In this document: positions 43,008 to 51,665 of the stretch, in pieces | How positions within the stretch are numbered: the first letter of the stretch is position 1 | How the letters are laid out: each line of letters starts with the position of its first letter | Origin: Rhodococcus wratislaviensis | GTDB lineage: Bacteria > Actinomycetota > Actinomycetes > Mycobacteriales > Mycobacteriaceae | NCBI RefSeq assembly: GCF_900455735.1 | Contig: NZ_UAUI01000025.1 | Coordinates: 1 to 64,000 of the forward strand | Direction of reading: 5' to 3' | DNA: 64,000 nt | Notes under the pieces: generated by a model | The model's database searches: none | What the model was told of the DNA's origin: nothing | Seen by the model: only the letters and a program-made list of their open reading frames with translations | Position numbers and translations under genes: made by a program

Positions 43008-44360
43008 TCAGTGCCTTTCCGAAGTGACGGGTGCGGGCATTCGTTCGATCTTGCCGAGCACCACGGTGTAACAGAAGATTCCGCCGATCAAGACCGCTCC
43101 GGTCGCGATGAAGGCACCCGCGAACGAGCCCGTGGAGTCGACCACCATGCCGGTCACGATGGGCGCCGCGATCCCGAGGAGATTGGCGATGAAGTTGACG
43201 ATTCCGCCGAGCGATCCGGTGTACCCCTGCGGGGCGATCAGGGCGACGATGCTGGAACCCGCGGGAACGGACACCGCCAGTCCGGCTGCGCCGATCGACA
43301 GGAAGATCAGCGCGACGGCGATCGATCCCGCGTACGCGGCGCCCGTCACCGCGAGGGACGCGAGCAGGCTGACCACCAGCACGGTTCGACGGACCTTGGT
43401 GACGTCGCCGGTTCGGGCCAGCCATCGGTCCATCAGGATGCCCGCGATGAGGAACTGCGCGATGACGGCGACCAGCCACGGAATCATCGTGTAAATGCCG
43501 CCCTTGAGCAGGTTCACACCGAACTGCTTCTCCAGATAGGCCGGCAGCCAGGTGAGCAGGACGTAGTACGCGTAGGTGTACGACGCGTAGCCGAGGGCCA
43601 GGCCCCAAGTCTTGCGTCGGCGCAGGAGATAACCGAGTCCGTTCAGAGACCCGGCCGTCTCGGCGTCTTCGTCCTCCGCACCGCCGGCTCGGATGAAGTC
43701 GAATTCCGCCTGGCTGAGACGTCCCTTGGCGAGTGCCTGCTTCGGGGTGAGGTAGAGCAGCCACCACACGGCCAGGTAGCCGACGGACAGGATGCCGGTG
43801 AAGATGAACGCCGCGTGCCAACTGAACGTGGTGACGAGGAAGGCCATGATCGGGATGCCGATCACGTTGGAGATCTTTGCGCACCCGTCGAAGATGGCCG
43901 TCGCGGTTCCGCGCTCCTGCCGCGGGAACCACTGACCGATCGCCTTCCACCCCGCGGGCACCGTCGGCGCCTCGCCGATGCCGAGGACCAGACGGGCGAC
44001 GAGAAGCATGCCGAGACCACCCGCGGCCGCGGACGCGAACGAGGCGACCGCCCACAGGAACGCCGCGGCCCGGTTGACCCAGCGGACGCCGATCTTGTCG
44101 ATGAACGATCCGATCGGCATCTGGAGCATCGCGTACGTCCAGAGGAACGCCGAGGACACCATGCCCATCTGCGACGCACTGATATCGAAGTCCCGCATGA
44201 TCTCCGGGGCGGCGATCGAGAGGTTGACGCGGTCGATGTAGTTGACGAACATTCCGACCCCGAGAACGCCGGCGATGGTCCACCGGGCACGGCCCACGCC
44301 GGGGTGGGCCGCCGCTTCCGCGCGGTCGGGGGATACCGGTCCCGACGTCTGGGTCGTCAT
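43008..44360 (-). CDS. MFS transporter, anion:cation symporter type
   Basis: A 450-aa, 12-helix permease. NYIDRVNLSIAAPEIMRDFDISASQMG and SSAFLWTYAMLQMPIGSFIDKIGVRWVNR are typical of the ACS family (hexuronate, glucarate, aromatic acid uptake). ATG 44360 overlaps the aldolase stop as ATGA. The coupling to an HpcH/HpaI aldolase suggests uptake of a sugar acid or hydroxy-acid that the aldolase pathway degrades. Confidence 0.9.
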   Translation of the reverse strand: MTTQTSGPVSPDRAEAAAHPGVGRARWTIAGVLGVGMFVNYIDRVNLSIAAPEIMRDFDISASQMGMVSSAFLWTYAMLQMPIGSFIDKIGVRWVNRAAAFLWAVASFASAAAGGLGMLLVARLVLGIGEAPTVPAGWKAIGQWFPRQERGTATAIFDGCAKISNVIGIPIMAFLVTTFSWHAAFIFTGILSVGYLAVWWLLYLTPKQALAKGRLSQAEFDFIRAGGAEDEDAETAGSLNGLGYLLRRRKTWGLALGYASYTYAYYVLLTWLPAYLEKQFGVNLLKGGIYTMIPWLVAVIAQFLIAGILMDRWLARTGDVTKVRRTVLVVSLLASLAVTGAAYAGSIAVALIFLSIGAAGLAVSVPAGSSIVALIAPQGYTGSLGGIVNFIANLLGIAAPIVTGMVVDSTGSFAGAFIATGAVLIGGIFCYTVVLGKIERMPAPVTSERH

Positions 44361-45109
44361 CGTGACTCCCTGATCTGCTTGATCTGCTCGAACGGTGCCG
44401 CGAATCCTGCGGCGAGCGCACCGTGCTGCATGATCAGCGCCATCTGGTCGGCCCCGTGCTGCACCGCGAACTCCTTCTCTTCCACGCTCCATGCCGGGAG
44501 CACCCAGGGCTTACCCGCCTCGGCGGCGGCCGTGGCCACCGCGGCGAGGTCGGTGAAGTCACCCTCCTCGCGTGAGTATGCCCCGCGTTCGCGGCGGAGG
44601 GAGAGGTCCGACGGTCCGACGAACACGCCGTCGACGGTGTCGAGTGCCAGGATCTCGGCGATGTTCTCGATCGCTCCGGCGTCCTCGATCATCGGGTAGC
44701 AGCGGGTGAACGAATCCTGCTCCGTGACCCACTCGTCGGTGAAACCGCCGTAGTTGGTGGTGCGGCCGCCCGCGAAACTCCGGTCGCCGAGTGGAGGGAA
44801 CTTCGCGAATGCCGTGACTTCCTTTGCGTGAGCCGCATTTTCGATGTGGGGGATGACGACAGCTGTCGCGCCGAAGTCCAGTGCCTGCTGGATGGGGCCG
44901 CGTTCGGGCCCGAGTACTTTCGCCAGGACCTCCATGCCGATGCTGCGCAGGAACGGGATGAACCGTTCGAGATCCGCGAGGTCGAAGGATCCGTGCTCGA
45001 TGTCGAGGACCACGGCGCCGTAGCCGATGCCGCGCGCGATCTCCGCTGCGGCGAAGCTCGGGTCGGACAGCCAGATCGCGTAACGCCGATCGGCGGGGGT
45101 GCTGTACAT
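44357..45109 (-). CDS. HpcH/HpaI-family aldolase
   Basis: A 250-aa class II pyruvate-type aldolase. VVLDIEHGSFDLADLERF, the metal-binding region MIEDAGAIENIAEILA and VGPSDLSLRRERG are the conserved blocks (usual GPADLS). It probably cleaves a 4-hydroxy-2-oxo acid to pyruvate plus an aldehyde. It is divergent from a GntR regulator across a 193-bp gap and coupled to an MFS transporter. Confidence 0.88.
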   Translation of the reverse strand: MYSTPADRRYAIWLSDPSFAAAEIARGIGYGAVVLDIEHGSFDLADLERFIPFLRSIGMEVLAKVLGPERGPIQQALDFGATAVVIPHIENAAHAKEVTAFAKFPPLGDRSFAGGRTTNYGGFTDEWVTEQDSFTRCYPMIEDAGAIENIAEILALDTVDGVFVGPSDLSLRRERGAYSREEGDFTDLAAVATAAAEAGKPWVLPAWSVEEKEFAVQHGADQMALIMQHGALAAGFAAPFEQIKQIRESR

Positions 45110-45207
45110 GCTGGTGGTCTCCTTTTTCTGGGGGTCCCGTTCCGGAACGGATGGCTACTGGCGGTTACGGCGTTGTGACCGCTCGCACATCCGATTTATA
45201 TACTTCA

Positions 45208-45216
45208 TGTATACAC
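45208..45216. promoter_or_regulatory. GTATAC operator-like site
   Basis: TGTATACAC in the divergent gap between the aldolase and GntR genes, 87 bp before the GntR start, preceded by TATATACTTCA. The core fits FadR-type GntR operators. Confidence 0.45.
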
Positions 45217-45302
45217 AGAGGATCCTTGGTGTGTCCATAGCTTGTATGATCAATTTGTTACGAGTCCGTCAATCCGATGGGCCGTCTGACGAAGGGATCG
45301 CG

Positions 45303-45995
45303 ATGTCGGCATCGACGCTCGCCGGGCCCACCGGTGAATCCGGACCGGCACGAGATCGGGTCTACGTCTGGTTGCGGGACGAGATCATCCGCGGGTCCAT
45401 CGAAGGCGGCCGATTCCTCGACGAACTCTGGGTCTCGGGGACGATGGGAGTGTCACGCACTCCGGTGCGCGAAGCGTTTCACCGCCTTGCCGCCGAACGG
45501 TTCATCACGCTGCTTCCGCGCAAGGGTGCGCAGGTGCGCACGGTCACCGCCCGCGAACTCGAAGAGGTCTACCAGACCCGGCTGCTGATCGAGGGCCACG
45601 CGGTGTCCACCCTGTGCGCGCGGGGAGTCGGCGCACCCGCGCACATGGTCGATCTGATCGAGCCGATGGAAGCCGCGGGACGCGAGCAGGACTGGTTCGC
45701 GGTGTCCGGCCTCGACCGCGAATTCCACCTGACCATGGTCAGCGCCGCGCAGAATTCGGTGCTGACCGAACTCTACGATTCGCTGCGATCACGGCAGCAG
45801 CGCGTCGCCGTCCGCGCGCTGAACGTCGGACCCCAGCGGCTCGGCACCATCAACGCCCAGCACCGGGCGCTCGTCGCCGCACTCGACGCCGTCGACGCAG
45901 ACAAGGCGCTGGAGATCCTCACCGCCCACCTCCGGCCCGTCCCGGAAGTGATGGCATTGCTGCCGTCCCAGTTGCGGGACGACGAAACTAGCTGA
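45303..45995 (+). CDS. GntR-family (FCD) regulator of the aldolase/MFS genes
   Basis: A 230-aa regulator with winged helix (VYVWLRDEIIRGSIEGGRFLDELWVSGTMGVSRTPVREAFHRLAAERFITLLPRKGAQV) and a C-terminal FCD domain (DREFHLTMVSAAQNSVL, INAQHRALVAALDAVDADKAL) carrying metal-ligand-like histidines. ATG 45303 follows GAAGGGA. It is divergent from the aldolase-MFS operon, the usual arrangement for a local repressor. It overlaps purU by 8 bp at the 3' end. Confidence 0.9.
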   Translation: MSASTLAGPTGESGPARDRVYVWLRDEIIRGSIEGGRFLDELWVSGTMGVSRTPVREAFHRLAAERFITLLPRKGAQVRTVTARELEEVYQTRLLIEGHAVSTLCARGVGAPAHMVDLIEPMEAAGREQDWFAVSGLDREFHLTMVSAAQNSVLTELYDSLRSRQQRVAVRALNVGPQRLGTINAQHRALVAALDAVDADKALEILTAHLRPVPEVMALLPSQLRDDETS

Positions 45996-46872
45996 ACACC
46001 ACCGTCTTACGACCGTGCACGAGGACGCGGTCCTCGAGATGCCAGCGCAGGCCGCGGGACAGCACGAGCTTCTCGATGTCTCGACCCTGCCGGACCATGT
46101 CCGCGACCTCGTCGGCGTGGTCGACGCGGATCACGTCCTGCTCGATGATGGGACCCGCGTCCAGTTCGGCCGTCACGTAGTGGCAGGTGGCGCCGATCAG
46201 CTTCACACCGCGGGCGAAGGCCTGGTGGTACGGGCGGGCGCCGACGAAGGACGGCAGGAAGCTGTGGTGGATGTTGATCGCCCGGCCGGCCCAGTGCTCG
46301 CACAGTTCCGACGGCAGCACCTGCATGAAACGCGCCAGCACGACGGCATCGGGGTCGTGGGCGTCGACCAGTTCGCGCACCTGCTCGAACGCGGGCCCGC
46401 GTTCGGCGGGGTCCTTCGGGAACGGGACGTGATGGAAGTCGATGCCGTGCTGCCGCGTGACGGTCTCGAGGTCGCGGTGGTTGCCGATCACCGCGCAGAT
46501 GTCGGCGGGCAACTCGCCGCCGGCCGCGCGGCCGAGCAGGTCGTGGAGGCAGTGTGCCTCCTTGCTCACCAGCAGCACCACCCGCTTGCGCTCACCGGTG
46601 TCGGATACCGTCCACTCGGTCTCGGGTCCGAGTTCGGCGGCGACGGCCGCGAATCGCTCCCTGAGTTCCTCGATCGACATGTCGACCGAAGACGCACGGA
46701 CAGCCTGACGAGTGAAGAACCAGCCGGTGTCGGCGTCCGCGTGGTACGCCGCCTCGACGATCCAGCCGCCTACCTCGGCGAGGAACGTCGAGATCCGGGC
46801 GACGATGCCGGTGCGGTCGGGGCAGCCGAGAGAAAGAACGTACCGGTGATCCTCGGTCGAAGCAGCGCTCAT
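45988..46872 (-). CDS. purU: Formyltetrahydrofolate deformylase
   Basis: A 294-aa enzyme that hydrolyses 10-formyl-THF to formate and THF, balancing one-carbon pools. An N-terminal ACT domain (YVLSLGCPDRTGIVARISTFLAE) precedes the formyltransferase fold with ALARFMQVLPSELCEHWAGRAINIHHSFLPSFVGARPYHQAF and ELDAGPI. The Asn-His-Asp residues are kept. ATG 46872 is preferred over TTG 46878. Confidence 0.94.
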   Translation of the reverse strand: MSAASTEDHRYVLSLGCPDRTGIVARISTFLAEVGGWIVEAAYHADADTGWFFTRQAVRASSVDMSIEELRERFAAVAAELGPETEWTVSDTGERKRVVLLVSKEAHCLHDLLGRAAGGELPADICAVIGNHRDLETVTRQHGIDFHHVPFPKDPAERGPAFEQVRELVDAHDPDAVVLARFMQVLPSELCEHWAGRAINIHHSFLPSFVGARPYHQAFARGVKLIGATCHYVTAELDAGPIIEQDVIRVDHADEVADMVRQGRDIEKLVLSRGLRWHLEDRVLVHGRKTVVFS

Positions 46873-46885
46873 GGTCAACAGTCTT

Positions 46886-47719
46886 TCAGGTCGCGCTCCG
46901 GCCGTTCACCACGGCGGTGCCGACGAGGGTGCTCGCGTCGACGTCGTGAATCGCGCGCTCGGTGAGCAACTGCAGGAGATCGAGGCGAATCTGCTCGACC
47001 GTCCGGTCGTCGAACGGGGCGAGCGCGCGGCGGAAGTTCCCACCCAGGACGAGGTCCCAGGAGAACTCCGGGGTCGCGGGAATGATGTTGGACAGCTCCC
47101 GTACCTCGGTCGAGTGGGCGCCCAGCTCGCCCAGCCACTGGTGGAGCGCGTCCGGGGTGTCGATGCGCTCGAGGGGATCGAACGGCGACCCGGCCGGTTC
47201 GGGCTCGGGTTCCCGATGCCGGGCCACGGCGTCGTGGAATGCGTCCGCGAAGTCGCGCAGCGCCCCCCGCCGCCACACCGTCATCCCGACCTTCCCGCCG
47301 GGACGGACGAGGCCCGCGAGCCGGGTGAAATCGGCATCCATGTGGGGCAGGAAGAACACGCCGTACGAGCAGGCGAGCGCGTCGTAGCCCGCTTCCGGGA
47401 CCGTGCTCGGCGGCTCCCAGGTGGTGGCGTCCGCGCAGACGAACTCGACGTTCTGCAGTCCGCGCTCCGATGCCTTCAGCCGCCCCTGCTCGAGGAGTTC
47501 GTCGGCCAGGTCGACGCCGTGGACGAGTCCCGACGGTCCCACGGCAGCGGCCGCGGGGAGCGCCGAAGACCCTGCGCCGCAGCACACGTCGAGGACGGCA
47601 TCGCCGGGACGCAGTCCGAGCTGGAAGACGAGTGACTGCCCGGCCGGCGCCCACACGGCCGTCGTCAGCCGGTCGAATTCCAGCCGCGCCTCGTCGAAGA
47701 TCGATCCCGGATCACTCAT
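46886..47719 (-). CDS. Class I SAM-dependent methyltransferase
   Basis: A 277-aa protein with SAM motif I VLDVCCGAGSSALPAA, acidic post-I VHGVDLADELL and motif II ACSYGVFFLPHM. It belongs to the UbiE/type-11 group; the substrate is unknown. It lies 13 bp upstream of purU on the same strand and is divergent from deoC. Confidence 0.87.
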   Translation of the reverse strand: MSDPGSIFDEARLEFDRLTTAVWAPAGQSLVFQLGLRPGDAVLDVCCGAGSSALPAAAAVGPSGLVHGVDLADELLEQGRLKASERGLQNVEFVCADATTWEPPSTVPEAGYDALACSYGVFFLPHMDADFTRLAGLVRPGGKVGMTVWRRGALRDFADAFHDAVARHREPEPEPAGSPFDPLERIDTPDALHQWLGELGAHSTEVRELSNIIPATPEFSWDLVLGGNFRRALAPFDDRTVEQIRLDLLQLLTERAIHDVDASTLVGTAVVNGRSAT

Positions 47720-47776
47720 ACGGCGATGCTAGGCCGTGCCGCAAGCCCCGGAAGGCATTGTGCGAAGCTCACAGGT

Positions 47777-48442
47777 ATGTCCGACGTTGCACTGACCCGC
47801 TCCCAGGTGGCCGACCTCGTCGACCACACGCTCCTCAAGCCCGAGGCCACCACCGACGACGTGAAGGCGCTGATCGACGAGGCGCGCTCCCTCGGTGTGC
47901 TCGCCGTCTGCGTGTCGCCGTCGATGCTGCCGGTCAAGGCGCCCGGTCTGGTGACCGCTGCCGTGGTCGGGTTCCCGTCGGGAAAGCACCACTCGCTGGT
48001 CAAGGGGGCCGAGGCCCGGCTCGCCGTGGATCAGGGTGCGCAGGAGATCGACATGGTGATCGACATCGGTGCCGCCGTCGCCGGCGATTTCAACGCGGTG
48101 CTGGCCGACGTCCTCACCGTCCGCGAGGCAGTCGGCGATCACACCGTCCTGAAGGTGATCCTCGAGACCGCCGCCCTCAGCGACGAGGCGATCGTGGAAG
48201 CATGCCGGGCCGCCGAACGGGCCGGCGCGAACTTCGTGAAGACGTCCACCGGGTTCCATCCCGCCGGGGGAGCGACCGTGGAGGCGGTGCGGCTGATGGC
48301 GCAGACCGTCGGCGGGCGGATCGGTGTGAAGGCGAGCGGGGGGATCCGCACCGCGCAGGCCGCGCTCGACATGATCGCGGCCGGTGCGACGCGGCTGGGA
48401 CTGTCGGGAACCCGTGCCGTCCTGGACGGGCTGCCCGACTGA
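47777..48442 (+). CDS. deoC: Deoxyribose-phosphate aldolase
   Basis: A 221-aa class I aldolase that splits 2-deoxyribose-5-phosphate to acetaldehyde and glyceraldehyde-3-phosphate. The Schiff-base lysine is K155 in FVKTSTGF, and the second active-site lysine is in VKASGGIRT. VDHTLLKPEAT is the conserved start. ATG 47777 is used. It corresponds to Rv0478. Confidence 0.95.
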   Translation: MSDVALTRSQVADLVDHTLLKPEATTDDVKALIDEARSLGVLAVCVSPSMLPVKAPGLVTAAVVGFPSGKHHSLVKGAEARLAVDQGAQEIDMVIDIGAAVAGDFNAVLADVLTVREAVGDHTVLKVILETAALSDEAIVEACRAAERAGANFVKTSTGFHPAGGATVEAVRLMAQTVGGRIGVKASGGIRTAQAALDMIAAGATRLGLSGTRAVLDGLPD

Positions 48443-48454
48443 CCCGGCGGGCGA

Positions 48455-49222
48455 TCAGACCAGGAGGCCGCAGCTGCTCTGCTGTTCCTGCTGCTGTTGC
48501 TGGGTGCCGGCGGCAGGCATCGTGTAGGCGCCGCCTTCGAGGGTGATCTCGATGGCGTCGTCGGTGACCTTCAGCGATGTCGGCTGCATGCCCAGAGGGT
48601 AGGTCTGCAGGCTCGAGGTCAGGGTCTGGACGACCCCGTCGACGAGATCGGTGGGAAGACCGAAACCGAGGATCTCCGCACCCACCGTCTGCACCTTGAC
48701 GGTCCCGTTCACGACCTCCGGTTTGACGGTCAGATCCGCGAGCCCGGCCGGGCCGACGGAGAACCTCAACGTCCCGGCATTGGAATCGGCGGTGACACCG
48801 CTGATGAGCGAACCGAACGCCTGCTGCTGCAGCGTCGCGAGGATGCCCGCGGTCGACCAGGTGATGTCCGCGTCGGAACTGCCGATGGTGCCGCTGCTGT
48901 CCGCGGTGTTCTCGATCCGGATGTCGTTGACCTGAGCGTGCACCTGCATTCCCTGCGCGGGGCCGAACTTGGTGTCGTCGCTGTCGATGGTGATGTACGG
49001 GACGTTCTTGTCGACCGACTGGAGCAGGACCGGCTTCCAGCTCAGCCCCACGTCCACCTGCGAGCCGAGTTGGCTCTCGAACTGGTCTGCCATGCAGGTC
49101 TTCACTCTGTTGCGCACGTAGAGTTCGCCGCCGACGAGGACCGCCACGAGCGCGGCGATGACGACAAGGGAGATGACGAGCACACGGTTACTTCGGGGTG
49201 CGGAGTTCGTTCGGGCTGCCAT
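48455..49222 (-). CDS. DUF2993 (LmeA-like) membrane-anchored protein
   Basis: A 255-aa protein with one N-terminal membrane segment (VLVISLVVIAALVAVLVGGELYV) and an extracytoplasmic lipid-binding-like DUF2993 domain (SQVDVGLSWKPVLLQSVDKNVPYITIDSDD). The C-terminus is Gln-rich (TQQQQQEQQSSC). LmeA of mycobacteria acts in mannan elongation; equivalence is not shown here. Position matches Rv0479c. Confidence 0.85.
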   Translation of the reverse strand: MAARTNSAPRSNRVLVISLVVIAALVAVLVGGELYVRNRVKTCMADQFESQLGSQVDVGLSWKPVLLQSVDKNVPYITIDSDDTKFGPAQGMQVHAQVNDIRIENTADSSGTIGSSDADITWSTAGILATLQQQAFGSLISGVTADSNAGTLRFSVGPAGLADLTVKPEVVNGTVKVQTVGAEILGFGLPTDLVDGVVQTLTSSLQTYPLGMQPTSLKVTDDAIEITLEGGAYTMPAAGTQQQQQEQQSSCGLLV

Positions 49223-49335
49223 TGCAGCGATTCTTCCCGACAACTCTGAACAAATTCTGTGAATGCGTCGGAGGCGTGTCGTCGGGATCCGCAGAAATTG
49301 TGATGCGTGCCACAATTGCCCAGTAATCTAGGGGA

Positions 49336-49953
49336 ATGTCCGGATGGTTGGCTCCACGTCCCGGTGACCCGGAGCGCGAAGGTGTCGGTGAAGAACTGAC
49401 GCGCGTCGCGACGGCTCAGGCGGGTTTCTTCACCACTGCGCAAGTGCTGCGCCTCGGTTTCGCCTCTGACGAGATCGGCGAGCGCGTCGCCGACGGTTCG
49501 TGGGTCAAGGTCGAGCGAGATCTGTTCCGCTTGAAGGATTGTCCGCACTCCGATCTCGAGGAGTTCGCGAAGTGGTGCACCTGGTTCGGTGCCGCTGCCG
49601 CGGTCTCCCACCAGAGTGCCGCCGAACTTCACGGGCTCGGGCACCTGTACCCGCGGTTCATCCACCTCTCGACGGTGCTGTCACCTCCGTCGCCGACGCA
49701 GCAGTTGGCGCTGCACCGGCGATCGCTACGCCCGGAGGACTGCGAGCAGGTCGGCCCCCTGCGCATCACGACACCGCTGTGCACGGCACTCGACCTCGCC
49801 GCGAGCGGCATCTCGCAGGAACTGCTCGACGAGGTGGTCGCCGACGGCGTCGCGATCGGGCGACTGAATGCGCGAGCGCTGCACGGGGAGTGCGGTTCGC
49901 TGCCGGCGCAGGTGGCGCAGCGCGTCGAACACGCACTGGCCACCTGCACCTGA
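49336..49953 (+). CDS. AbiEi-type antitoxin-domain protein
   Basis: A 205-aa protein. The N-terminal part (TRVATAQAGFFTTAQVLRLGFASDEIGERVADGSWVKVERDLFRL) is the AbiEi winged-helix antitoxin domain, followed by HQSAAELHGLG and the C-terminal helical region. No AbiEii nucleotidyltransferase toxin is adjacent, so it is an orphan, as is common in actinobacteria; it may act as a plain regulator. Confidence 0.8.
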   Translation: MSGWLAPRPGDPEREGVGEELTRVATAQAGFFTTAQVLRLGFASDEIGERVADGSWVKVERDLFRLKDCPHSDLEEFAKWCTWFGAAAAVSHQSAAELHGLGHLYPRFIHLSTVLSPPSPTQQLALHRRSLRPEDCEQVGPLRITTPLCTALDLAASGISQELLDEVVADGVAIGRLNARALHGECGSLPAQVAQRVEHALATCT

Positions 49954-49971
49954 CCGGTCACCGTTCCGGGA

Positions 49972-51519
49972 TCAGAACGGCCACTCGCCGTTCCGGGTGC
50001 CCTCCAGGAGCGGGATCATCGAGAATCCCGCGTCCGACAGTCCGCCGAACGTGTGGCGGTTCGCGGACCCCGTCGGTCCGTGTCCGTGGCGGTAGCCCGC
50101 CACGTTCCACGTGTACACGGGGACGTCGGCCGGGACGTGCCGGGTCGGATCGCCCCACGCCGCCTGCTCGTCGGTGACGATGACGACGCGATGGTGGTCG
50201 CGGTAGTGCTTCCGCACCGCCGACGCCGTGTCCGTGCCGCCCAGGTCGCCGAAACTGTCGACGACCCGCAGCACCGGCTGGTGCTTGAACGGCACGTACC
50301 GGCTGTCCGTGCCGAACTCGACCAGGTTCGCCCGCTCGGCCCGCGCCGCCAGTACGGTGCCGAACACGGCGGCCGCGTCCGCCCGCGTCAGATCCGACCG
50401 CGCCGAGACGCGGCTGTAGAACATCGATCCGGACCGATCGACGAGCACCAGGGTGCGGCCGGGTAGCGACGGGACCGCGGACAGCGACGCCCCGAGCGCA
50501 CGCTCGAGAGCATGTCCCCACCGCAGGCTCGGCGCGTTCCGGTAGGCCGCGAGGAACCGCATCGGCAGCTGCCGCGACTTCGCGACCTCACCCGGATCGG
50601 AGATCCGGGCCGCCACCTGTTCCGCGACGTGGTCGGGGATCCCGGCCTCGTCGAAGTTCCGCAGGTTGCGAAGAAGCGCCATGTATCCCATGGACGGGAT
50701 CACCGCCTGCCATGCCGCGGCATCCATCGGCCCCTGCAGCCAGCCGGCGAGCGTCTCCCACGTCATGCCGGCCGCCGACAGCCGCTCCGGGGTCCGGAGG
50801 ACGGCACGCCGATCCTCCGGCGGGAGCGCCGCCAGCGCCGCCCGTTCCGTGAGCATCCGCAGGCCGGTGGGGACCGGGTTCTCGCGTCCCTGCCGCCGAT
50901 CGATCGCGTGCCGGAACAGCTCGCCCTGCCACGTCGCCGACGGTGCCGCATGGGTGAGCTCGAGGACGTCGCCGAAGCGGACGTCCCTGGCATCGGAATC
51001 CCACTTCAGCAGTGAGTGTTCCGAGTACAGGCGGACGGCGGCGTCGGCGACACCGCGCTTGACCGGCTTCGGGATCGAACGACCGTGGCGCGCAATCCAG
51101 TAGGCGAGGATCTCACCCGGCTCGTCGGCCCGCTCCAGCGCCGAGGAGATGACGGCGCGGTTGCCGCCGTGCAGACCGGCGCCCAGCCGGGCCCGGACGA
51201 ACTCGGCTGCGGCCACCACCGACGCCGAACGCAGATGCGCGTCGCGGCGCAGCCACCCGATCAGGCGGGCGGCCCACTCCGGGTCCGACAGCGTGACCTC
51301 GTGGATGAGTTCGACGAACCGGTCGTCGCGGTCCGGAGCCGACTCGTAGAACGTGTGCTCACCCACCATGTTGGTGACCGCGAGGAGGAACAACTCGCTC
51401 TTCGCGTCGCGGGCGTAGCCGCTGCCGCCCTCGAACGTGCGGCCGGCCGGTTGCGTTTCCGACGTGATCGGGCTCTGTACCTTGTTGCGGCGCAGCGTCT
51501 TCAGGTTGAACTTGCTCAT
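49972..51519 (-). CDS. TROVE-domain Ro60-like RNA-binding protein
   Basis: A 515-aa Ro/Rsr orthologue. The N-terminal HEAT-repeat TROVE ring spans about 1-350 (DAKSELFLLAVTNMVGEHTFYE, AARLIGWLRRDAHLRSASVVAAAEFVRA). A von Willebrand A domain follows with the MIDAS motif DRSGSM. Bacterial Ro proteins bind Y RNAs and misfolded RNA in RNA quality control. ATG 51519 has a strong AAGGAGG. Two structured RNAs lie immediately upstream on the same strand. No RtcB ligase is present nearby. Confidence 0.93.
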   Translation of the reverse strand: MSKFNLKTLRRNKVQSPITSETQPAGRTFEGGSGYARDAKSELFLLAVTNMVGEHTFYESAPDRDDRFVELIHEVTLSDPEWAARLIGWLRRDAHLRSASVVAAAEFVRARLGAGLHGGNRAVISSALERADEPGEILAYWIARHGRSIPKPVKRGVADAAVRLYSEHSLLKWDSDARDVRFGDVLELTHAAPSATWQGELFRHAIDRRQGRENPVPTGLRMLTERAALAALPPEDRRAVLRTPERLSAAGMTWETLAGWLQGPMDAAAWQAVIPSMGYMALLRNLRNFDEAGIPDHVAEQVAARISDPGEVAKSRQLPMRFLAAYRNAPSLRWGHALERALGASLSAVPSLPGRTLVLVDRSGSMFYSRVSARSDLTRADAAAVFGTVLAARAERANLVEFGTDSRYVPFKHQPVLRVVDSFGDLGGTDTASAVRKHYRDHHRVVIVTDEQAAWGDPTRHVPADVPVYTWNVAGYRHGHGPTGSANRHTFGGLSDAGFSMIPLLEGTRNGEWPF

Positions 51520-51557
51520 GGGGTGTTCCTCCTTCCGGGAGGTGTCGGTGCCCGAGG

Positions 51558-51664
51558 GTGCGCGCCACCCGAGGTCGAGGCGACGACGGGGTGCGGAGTC
51601 GAACCGCGTGCTTGCGCACTTCACCTGAGAAGTATCCGTCGTCTACGCACCGGGTGGCGCGCAC
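51558..51664 (-). ncRNA. Second Y RNA-like element with T-arm, no D-arm
   Basis: On the minus strand a perfect 14-bp terminal stem (GUGCGCGCCACCCG at 51664-51651 with 51571-51558) is followed by an internal loop (GUGCGUA / GCCUCGACCU) and a perfect 8-bp stem (GACGACGG / CCGUCGUC, 51643-51636 and 51589-51582). Inside are three small hairpins: ACUUC/GAAGU, a GCAA-capped hairpin, and a tRNA-like T-arm GCGG-UUCGACU-CCGC (51607-51593). It has no D-arm and no anticodon arm of tRNA form. It abuts the first RNA and lies in the leader of the TROVE gene, so it may be an independent RNA or a 5'-UTR element. Confidence 0.65.
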
Positions 51665-51665
51665 G

